This document shows, one piece after another, positions 6,036-11,300 of a stretch of DNA of 11,300 nucleotides. How positions within the stretch are numbered: position 1 is the first letter of the stretch; the number at the start of each line of letters is the position of its first letter. Source of the stretch: Pseudomonadota bacterium (GTDB taxonomy: Bacteria; Desulfobacterota; BSN033; WVXP01; G020346125); assembly GCA_030608745.1 (NCBI GenBank), contig JAUWDQ010000067.1, positions 1 through 11,300 on the forward strand. The letters run 5' to 3'. Below the pieces are notes generated by a model. The model ran no database searches. It saw only the letters and a program-made list of their open reading frames with translations, and was not told where the DNA came from. The translations under genes and the position numbers were made by a program.

Positions 6036-7109
6036 TTAGAACCCCATCACCCCCACTACCGCGTCCAACCGAGCGGGAGTAGAGACGGGCTTCGGCGAAA
6101 TCCCGATGGCATTGTCGGGATCCTTGAGCCCGTGACCAGTGATGGTGCATACCACCGTATCCCCGGCCTTGACAACCCCCCTTTCGGTCATCTTAATCAA
6201 CCCCGCCACCGAGGCCGCTGATGCCGGCTCTCCGAATACCCCTTCAAGCCGGGCCAGATAGCGATACGCCTCCAGGATTTCCTCATCGCTGACCATGTCT
6301 ATGACGCCGCCCGATTCGTCACGAGCCCTCTCGGCCTGCTCCCAGCTAGCTGGATTTCCGATTCTAATGGCCGTGGCAACGGTCTCAGGTTTGGCGATGA
6401 TGTGTCCCTTGACGATAGGGGCAGCCCCCTCCGCCTGAAAGCCCATCATCTTGGGCAGTGACCCAATCCTCCCCCTGCCCCGGTATTCCTTATATCCCTT
6501 CCAATAGGCGGTTATATTGCCTGCATTACCAACGGGCAAAAAATGGTGGGTGGGAGCCTCCCCCAATTGGTCACATATCTCGAAGGCCGCAGTCTTCTGG
6601 CCCTCAATTCGATAGGGATTGAGAGAATTCACCAGGGTGATGGGGTAGTCGTCCGAAATTTCCCTGACGATGCTCAAGGCCTCGTCAAAGTTTCCCTGAA
6701 TTTGGATCACCTCGGCCCCATGGACCATCGCCTGGGAAAGCTTGCCGAGGGCGATTTTTCCTTCCGGTATGATGACATAAGCTTTCATGCCCGCCCTGGC
6801 GGCATAGGCGGCCGCCGAGGCAGAGGTATTCCCCGTGGATGCACAGACGACCGCTTTGGATCCCTCCTCAAGGGCCTTGCTTACGGCCACCGTCATCCCC
6901 CTATCTTTAAAGGAGCCCGTCGGATTCAACCCTTCATATTTCAGGTAAATGTCGATATCGCGGGGAAGGATCTCCTGAATTCTTTTTGCCCGGATCAAAG
7001 GTGTCCACCCCTCGTTAAGGGTAACAATCCACCGTTCTTCCCCCACGGGGAGAAAATCACGGTAATTTCGGATCACCCCTCTCCATGGCTCAATGCGGTG
7101 TTCCTTCAT
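6036..7109 (-). CDS. thrC: Threonine synthase
   Basis: ThrC converts O-phosphohomoserine to threonine and phosphate using pyridoxal phosphate. The 357-residue protein is of the short type found in many bacteria and archaea. It shows EGWTPL (33-38), the PLP lysine Lys68 in NPTGSFKDRG (62-71), the phosphate-binding loop STGNTSASAAAYAARAG (91-107), NSLNPYRIEGQKTAAFEI (161-178), the glycine-rich VGNAGN (193-198) and a C-terminal CTITGHGLKDP (321-331). It lies 24 bases after hom on the same strand, with only a weak GGGA upstream of its ATG, so translation may depend on coupling to hom. Its substrate must come from a homoserine kinase that is not next to it here; the apgM-like gene about 1.6 kb further along is the candidate. 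Confidence 0.96.
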   Translation of the reverse strand: MKEHRIEPWRGVIRNYRDFLPVGEERWIVTLNEGWTPLIRAKRIQEILPRDIDIYLKYEGLNPTGSFKDRGMTVAVSKALEEGSKAVVCASTGNTSASAAAYAARAGMKAYVIIPEGKIALGKLSQAMVHGAEVIQIQGNFDEALSIVREISDDYPITLVNSLNPYRIEGQKTAAFEICDQLGEAPTHHFLPVGNAGNITAYWKGYKEYRGRGRIGSLPKMMGFQAEGAAPIVKGHIIAKPETVATAIRIGNPASWEQAERARDESGGVIDMVSDEEILEAYRYLARLEGVFGEPASAASVAGLIKMTERGVVKAGDTVVCTITGHGLKDPDNAIGISPKPVSTPARLDAVVGVMGF

Positions 7110-7133
7110 TGTTCAAATTCCCGGACAAAACCC

Positions 7134-8444
7134 TCAACTCAACTCGCCCTCGACCCGAATGAGCATGGTCTTGTCCAAAATCACATCCATCTTATCGATT
7201 TCCTTAAAGGCCCTGTGGATATTCCGCTCCCGCGCCTCATGGGTCATTATCACCACGGGAACGGCCCCGGCGACCTGTCTCCCCTTCTGGATAACCGATG
7301 CGATGCCGATATCATTCTTCCCCAACACCCCGGAGATCTTGGACAAAACTCCGGGTCGGTCTAACGCCGAAAACCTCATGTAGTAAGGCCTGACGATATC
7401 CTCGATATCCTTGACCTTCATCTCCATGATGTGTGTCTGTTGAAGGGAGAGGGTGGGCACCCTTCCTACAGTACCCTTGAGGACATTCCGGCTGAGTTCG
7501 ATCAGGTCACTTGTCACCGCGCTTGCCGTGGCCATCATGCCCGCTCCCTGACCATAGAACAAGGTCTCCCCGACGGCATTTCCCCTGAGAAAAATGGCGT
7601 TGAAGACCCCACCGACGGTGGAAAGGAGATGATTGGAAGGCAGCATGGTGGAATGAACGCGGGCCTCGATCGTCTCCCCATCGGCCTTGGCGATGGCCAA
7701 CAGCTTTATCGTATACCCAAACTCCTGGGCGAATTGTATATCCAGGGGAGTGATATCGGAAATCCCCTCAATGAAAATATCCTCGAAGGGGATCTTGGCC
7801 CCAAAGGCCAGCTTAATGAGGATTGCCAGTTTGTGGGCTGCATCGATCCCCTCGATATCGAAACTGGGGTCCTTCTCGGCATATCCTTGGGCCTGGGCCT
7901 GGCGGAGAACTGCGGCAAACTCACCACCCTCGTTGCTCATCGTGCTCAAGATGTAGTTGGAGGTCCCATTGAGGATGCCGAAGATGGCCTCAATGCGCTC
8001 GGCAACGAATCCCTCTTTGAGGGCGCGGATGATGGGAATTCCCCCTCCCACCGCGGCTTCAAAATTTAGATCGACGTTATACCGGTGGGCAACACGACAC
8101 AATTCATCCAAATGGGTAGCCAGCAGCGCCTTATTGGCCGTTACCACGTGTTTTCCCCCCTTGAGGGCTTCGATAATATAGGATCTGGCGGGTTCCATCC
8201 CCCCGATGAGCTCCAAAACGATGTCGATCTCCGGGTCCCCGATCACCTCTTCAGCGCGGTTTGTCAACACCTCCCGGTTCACCTTTACCGATCTCTCGGT
8301 CTCCAGGTCAATGTCCGCAATTCGCTTGAGGACGATCTTCGACCCCAGTCGCTTCTCGATCAACGGCCCATTTTCCCGGAGGATCCTGACAACCCCGGAA
8401 CCCACGGTACCCCATCCAATCAGCCCCACATGAATCACCTTCAT
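7134..8444 (-). CDS. hom: Homoserine dehydrogenase with C-terminal ACT domain
   Basis: This enzyme reduces aspartate semialdehyde to homoserine with NAD(P)H, the branch point to threonine and methionine. The 436-residue length is standard for the monofunctional enzyme, not fused to aspartokinase. It shows the Rossmann motif GLIGWGTVGSGV (7-18), VTANKALLA with Lys105 (101-109), GGGIPIIRAL (133-142), GILNGTSNYILSTM (156-169), YAEKDPSFDIEGIDAAHKL (188-206) with the probable catalytic Asp/Lys pair, and an ACT domain from about 352 (YYMRFSALDRPGVL), consistent with threonine feedback control. The ATG is preceded by a strong GGAGGGTGAT ribosome site overlapping the recG stop 9 bases upstream. Confidence 0.97.
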   Translation of the reverse strand: MKVIHVGLIGWGTVGSGVVRILRENGPLIEKRLGSKIVLKRIADIDLETERSVKVNREVLTNRAEEVIGDPEIDIVLELIGGMEPARSYIIEALKGGKHVVTANKALLATHLDELCRVAHRYNVDLNFEAAVGGGIPIIRALKEGFVAERIEAIFGILNGTSNYILSTMSNEGGEFAAVLRQAQAQGYAEKDPSFDIEGIDAAHKLAILIKLAFGAKIPFEDIFIEGISDITPLDIQFAQEFGYTIKLLAIAKADGETIEARVHSTMLPSNHLLSTVGGVFNAIFLRGNAVGETLFYGQGAGMMATASAVTSDLIELSRNVLKGTVGRVPTLSLQQTHIMEMKVKDIEDIVRPYYMRFSALDRPGVLSKISGVLGKNDIGIASVIQKGRQVAGAVPVVIMTHEARERNIHRAFKEIDKMDVILDKTMLIRVEGELS

Positions 8445-8453
8445 ATCACCCTC

Positions 8454-10829
8454 CTACCCCACCCTGGCCAATTCAAGTCGATCCTTCCACCTCTCCCTGA
8501 GGACTCTCGTCAAAGGGCGGTGGCCTGGCTGGGAGAGATCAGGATCCGTCTCCACCAGCGAGAAGGCCTCCTGGCGAGCCTGGTTAAGGATTTTCCCATC
8601 CCGCATGATATTGGCCACACGAAAATCCGGGAGGCCCGATTGCCTTGTGCCCAGAAAATCTCCTGGGCCCCGTATGGACAAATCCTCCTCGGCAATTCGA
8701 AATCCATCGCTCGTTTCCTCCATCACCCTCAACCTCCGCCTAGCTTCTTCGGATCTCCGATACTGGGCCAGCAGCAGACACTTGGATGGATATCTCCCCC
8801 TACCGATTCTCCCCCTGAGCTGATGAAGCTGGGGAAGCCCAAATCGCTCGGCATGCTCCACCAAAATCACCGAGGCATTAGGGATATCAATGCCCACCTC
8901 GATCACCGTGGTAGCCACCAAGACATCGATCTGGCCATCCCTGAATTTCACCATCAACTCCTCCTTTTCCTCCCCCTTCATCCGACCATGGATTAAGCCC
9001 ACCCTGAATTCGGGGAAGATATCCTTTTGGAGATGATCGGCCATTCGGGTGGCGTCCAGGAGGTCCACCTTATCGGACTCTTCAACCAGGGGATACACCA
9101 AGAAGGCCTGCCGTCCCCTCCTGATCTCCTCCTTCACGAGCTCGTATACCTTAGGCCTTGACCTTTCGTAATAGAGCCTCGTTTCCACGGGAACCCTACC
9201 CGGGGGAAATTCGTCGATAATGGAGATGGCCAAATCCCCATACAGGGTGAGGGTCAATGTTCGAGGAATAGGGGTAGCGGTCATCACTAGCACATCCGGG
9301 TTTATCCCCTTCCTTCTCAACATGGCCCTCTGGATGACGCCGAATTTATGTTGCTCGTCGATGACCACCAAGCCAAGCCTATGAAAATGGAGATGTTCCT
9401 GAATCAGGGCGTGTGTCCCGATAATAATTTGCCCCTCGCCAGAGGAGATGGACTGCTGAATCTCCTCTCTTTCCGAACCTTTGACGTTGCTGGTCAGCAG
9501 GACCGGCCGAACTCCCAATGGCCTGACCAGCCGACGGATGTTCAGGAAATGCTGCTCGACCAGAATCTCGGTAGGGGCCATGAAGGCTGTTTGAAAGCCA
9601 TTCTCCACGGCGATAAGGGCGGCCATAAGGGCCACAATGGTCTTTCCGCTCCCCACATCCCCCTGAATGAGACGATTCGCGGGGTGGGGTTGTCTCATAT
9701 CCTCTTCGATTTCCGAGAGAACTCGCTCCTGGGCAGGAGTCAACCGAAAATCCAGGGATTGGAGAAGCCTCTGGGTATACCCGTGGAGGATTTGAAAGGG
9801 GATCCCCTGCTCCGTCTTGACCGCGCTTTTCCTCAGGGCTAGTCCTAATTGCAGGAAGAAAAATTCGTCGAAGACGATCCGCCTGTGAGCATCGGATCGG
9901 TTGAGGTTAAATTTCTCCAAGGAGACATCCTCCGAGGGGAAATGAACTTGTCTGATAGCCTCCCCGAAATCCATCAGCCCCTGGCGCCGGGTAATATCCT
10001 CCGGGATGGCACTGGTAAGCTCATGGGCATAGTGTTCAATAATTCCCTTCATGATTTTTCGGATTGTCTTCTGATACAGCCCTTCGGGCTCGGAGTAAAT
10101 GGGTACGATCCTCTTGAAATGGAGTGGGTCATCCTCGATATGATCGGCTATCTCCATATCCGGGTGATGCATTTCCCTCTGAGATTTAAAAAGCCTCACC
10201 TCGCCGGATATGACGACACGCCGCCCCTTTTTGAACCGGCTTTTGAGATATTCCTCGCTGCCGCGAAACCATTTCAGGGTGAGGGTCCCCGTCTCATCTC
10301 CTACGATGACCTCGAAAACCCTCTTCCTATTGCCCTTATAGAAAACGGTTCCCGCCAACAGTACTTGGGCCAGTACCGTCTCCACCTTCCCCACCTGAAT
10401 CTGCGAGATCTTCTTGATGACCCTTCGGTCTTCATACCTCCGGGGCAAAAAATAGAGGGCATCCTCAATGGTTGTTATCCCCTTTTTCTCCAACTTCTTT
10501 GCGATCCTCGGGCCCACCCCTTTGACGAATTGTATCGGTTGGGAAAGGACCTTCCTCTTAGCCTTAACCTTCCTGTCAGCCTCAACCTTAGCCTTAACCT
10601 CAACCTCGGCCTCAGCCTTAACCTCGCCCTTAACCTTAGCCTCTAACCTCTTACCTCCAACCTCTGGCCTCCCCGTCTCCTCTCCCTCCCTTCTTCCCTC
10701 TTCACTCTTAATTCTTAATTCTTCATTCTCCCTTCTCCCCTCAGCCTTAGCCTCAGCCTTAACCTCAACCTTTTCTATTTCCGTCATGATCCTCATGGAT
10801 CGGGCGATGCGTTCCTTCTTCTCCTCCAT
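8454..10829 (-). CDS. recG: ATP-dependent DNA helicase RecG with a repeat-encoded N-terminal segment
   Basis: RecG remodels stalled replication forks and branched DNA. From about residue 96 (LSQPIQFVKGVGP) the 791-residue protein follows the family: wedge/OB domain (about 96-250), helicase domain 1 with Walker A GDVGSGKT (390-397), DEQH (491-494) and TATPIPRT (517-524), helicase domain 2 with ATTVIEVGIDIPNAS (639-653) and QLRGRIGRG (670-678), and the C-terminal FLGTRQSGLPDFR (725-737) of the TRG region. Residues about 20-93 are a Lys/Glu/Ala/Val/Arg low-complexity stretch encoded by degenerate 6- and 7-base repeats and do not look like a folded domain. The ATG at 10829 has no good ribosome site. 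The frame stays open for 20 more codons upstream to a TGA (10892-10890) without a usual start codon, and those codons resemble coding sequence, so the N-terminus is uncertain. ATGs at residues 12 and 15 are alternatives. Confidence 0.93.
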   Translation of the reverse strand: MEEKKERIARSMRIMTEIEKVEVKAEAKAEGRRENEELRIKSEEGRREGEETGRPEVGGKRLEAKVKGEVKAEAEVEVKAKVEADRKVKAKRKVLSQPIQFVKGVGPRIAKKLEKKGITTIEDALYFLPRRYEDRRVIKKISQIQVGKVETVLAQVLLAGTVFYKGNRKRVFEVIVGDETGTLTLKWFRGSEEYLKSRFKKGRRVVISGEVRLFKSQREMHHPDMEIADHIEDDPLHFKRIVPIYSEPEGLYQKTIRKIMKGIIEHYAHELTSAIPEDITRRQGLMDFGEAIRQVHFPSEDVSLEKFNLNRSDAHRRIVFDEFFFLQLGLALRKSAVKTEQGIPFQILHGYTQRLLQSLDFRLTPAQERVLSEIEEDMRQPHPANRLIQGDVGSGKTIVALMAALIAVENGFQTAFMAPTEILVEQHFLNIRRLVRPLGVRPVLLTSNVKGSEREEIQQSISSGEGQIIIGTHALIQEHLHFHRLGLVVIDEQHKFGVIQRAMLRRKGINPDVLVMTATPIPRTLTLTLYGDLAISIIDEFPPGRVPVETRLYYERSRPKVYELVKEEIRRGRQAFLVYPLVEESDKVDLLDATRMADHLQKDIFPEFRVGLIHGRMKGEEKEELMVKFRDGQIDVLVATTVIEVGIDIPNASVILVEHAERFGLPQLHQLRGRIGRGRYPSKCLLLAQYRRSEEARRRLRVMEETSDGFRIAEEDLSIRGPGDFLGTRQSGLPDFRVANIMRDGKILNQARQEAFSLVETDPDLSQPGHRPLTRVLRERWKDRLELARVG
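10551..10770. repeat. Mosaic of hexamer and heptamer degenerate repeats inside recG
   Basis: On the plus strand, 10551-10640 is 15 contiguous hexamers of the type CTNNNC (CTTAAC, CTTAGC, CTCAAC and similar, with few exceptions). 10641-10675 is five heptamers (CTCTAAC, CTCTTAC, CTCCAAC, CTCTGGC, CTCCCCG). 10676-10705 is pyrimidine-rich. 10706-10740 is another heptamer run (TCTTAAT twice, TCTTCAT, TCTCCCT, TCTCCCC). 10741-10770 is five more hexamers (TCAGCC, TTAGCC, TCAGCC, TTAACC, TCAACC). On the recG strand the hexamers give alternating Val/Ala/Glu/Lys dipeptides. The total preserves the recG reading frame. Confidence 0.8.
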
Positions 10830-11037
10830 CGGCGAGTCTTCGAAACCGGAAAAGACTTCCAGTAACTCACGGATCAGCCCCTTCTCTGATCAACCCTATG
10901 ATCGGGAAGATTGTTGAGAATTATTCATACCTTCCCATGTGGATCGCTTCCGGAATATTGTACCCCTTGGGATTCATTATTTTATTATTGACGATACGGA
11001 AAATTCATCCAATTGAATTTCAACCGGCGGAAAATCA
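10830..11037. other. Divergent intergenic region between recG and the membrane-protein gene
   Basis: A+T-rich 208-base spacer. It contains a perfect inverted repeat GATCAG/CTGATC (10872-10877 and 10886-10891) with an 8-base loop in the presumed recG leader, and a TTGACG (10988-10993, plus strand) that could be a -35 for the rightward gene, but no convincing -10 at the proper distance. Bases 10830-10889 form an open extension of the recG frame without a standard start codon. I cannot assign a promoter for recG with confidence. Confidence 0.5.
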
Positions 11038-11300
11038 ATGATGTCGATCAAGGCAATTGTTGTTATATTCTTTGGCCTTGGTTTTTTGTTTTTTACCCAA
11101 CCCCTGGGGGAATTTTATGGAATGGACGTAAACTCAGGCGGAATCGTTACCGGTCGACTGCTGGGGCAAATGTATGTTCTTTTTGCCTTAGTGCTTTGGT
11201 TTTGCAGGAATACGTCTGACGCATCCATAAAGAAGGCGTTTGCGATTTCAATTACAATTGGAGATGCCATTGGAACAGTTGTTTGCCTTTTAGCTGTCCT
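11038..11300 (+). CDS. Small hydrophobic membrane protein, N-terminal part (runs off window)
   Basis: An open frame of 87 codons begins at ATG 11038 (a second ATG follows at once at 11041) and continues past the window end. It reads MMSIKAIVVIFFGLGFLFF at the start, giving a first membrane segment at about residues 5-22; further hydrophobic segments lie at about 40-57 and 68-87. Between them are YGMDVNSGGIVTGRLLG and a short polar loop. The arrangement (glycine-rich first helix, RLLG at the start of the second, a positively charged loop, then GDAIG in the third) resembles small four-helix integral membrane proteins of unknown function, but I do not recognise the family. The upstream ribosome site is weak (GGCGGA). 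A hand count over 11041-11280 gives about 43% G+C, lower than the genes to the left. It is divergent from recG and probably unrelated to it. Confidence 0.65.
   Translation, partial: MMSIKAIVVIFFGLGFLFFTQPLGEFYGMDVNSGGIVTGRLLGQMYVLFALVLWFCRNTSDASIKKAFAISITIGDAIGTVVCLLAV

Noticed and set aside
8085..8996. Plus-strand open frame of 303 codons spanning the hom-recG junction
   Set aside because: It lies opposite two clearly conserved genes, is rich in Pro, His and Leu as antisense shadows often are, and shows no domain.
10872..10891. GATCAG/CTGATC inverted repeat in the recG leader as an operator or regulatory hairpin
   Set aside because: A 6-bp palindromic arm around 8 bases can occur by chance, no adjacent promoter is clear, and no matching copy was seen elsewhere in the window.

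Overview
The window looks like a chromosomal segment of a Gram-negative bacterium. Three Kdo-pathway genes (kdsA, kdsD, kdsC) imply a lipopolysaccharide outer membrane. The combination of a PGM-like homoserine-kinase candidate, an AcuC-type deacetylase, a metal-dependent (Cys-type) KdsA and packed recG-hom-thrC genes suggests Desulfobacterota (old Deltaproteobacteria) or a nearby anaerobic lineage. This is inference from gene content, not a computed placement. The coding part is moderately GC-rich; the extreme right end is clearly richer in A+T.

Layout. Everything from 1 to 10829 is on the minus strand, so transcription runs right to left. Block A (10829 to 6036) is recG, hom, thrC: the RecG branch-migration helicase, then homoserine dehydrogenase and threonine synthase, separated by 9 and 24 bases. 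A 142-base gap made almost entirely of short-period degenerate repeats follows, then acuC (5893 to 4763), a zinc deacetylase of the histone-deacetylase family. A 373-base gap then holds more short-period repeats and, near its left end, a good sigma70-like promoter (TTGACT, 16 bases, TATAAG) for block B. Block B (4389 to 1) is apgM-like, pyrG, kdsA, kdsD, kdsC. Its junctions are 3 bases, 0 bases, ATGA overlap and TAATG overlap, so it is almost certainly one translationally coupled operon. To the right, past a 207-base divergent gap, an unrelated plus-strand gene for a small membrane protein begins and runs off the window.

How the genes fit. KdsD (ribulose-5-phosphate to arabinose-5-phosphate), KdsA (Kdo-8-phosphate synthesis) and KdsC (dephosphorylation) are consecutive Kdo steps. 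PyrG supplies the CTP used to activate Kdo. hom and thrC are the first and last steps from aspartate semialdehyde to threonine; no GHMP-type homoserine kinase (thrB) is present, and the apgM-like gene belongs to the phosphoglycerate-mutase-like family in which some members are proposed homoserine kinases.

Most notable: (1) kdsD carries an in-frame internal deletion of about 150 codons that removes half of the sugar isomerase domain, including two family active-site residues, and the first CBS domain. (2) The region carries several degenerate arrays of 6-, 7- and 8-base units, each with its own core. They lie in two intergenic gaps and also inside the recG reading frame, where they encode a charged low-complexity stretch. 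I found no mobile element, CRISPR array, tRNA or rRNA.
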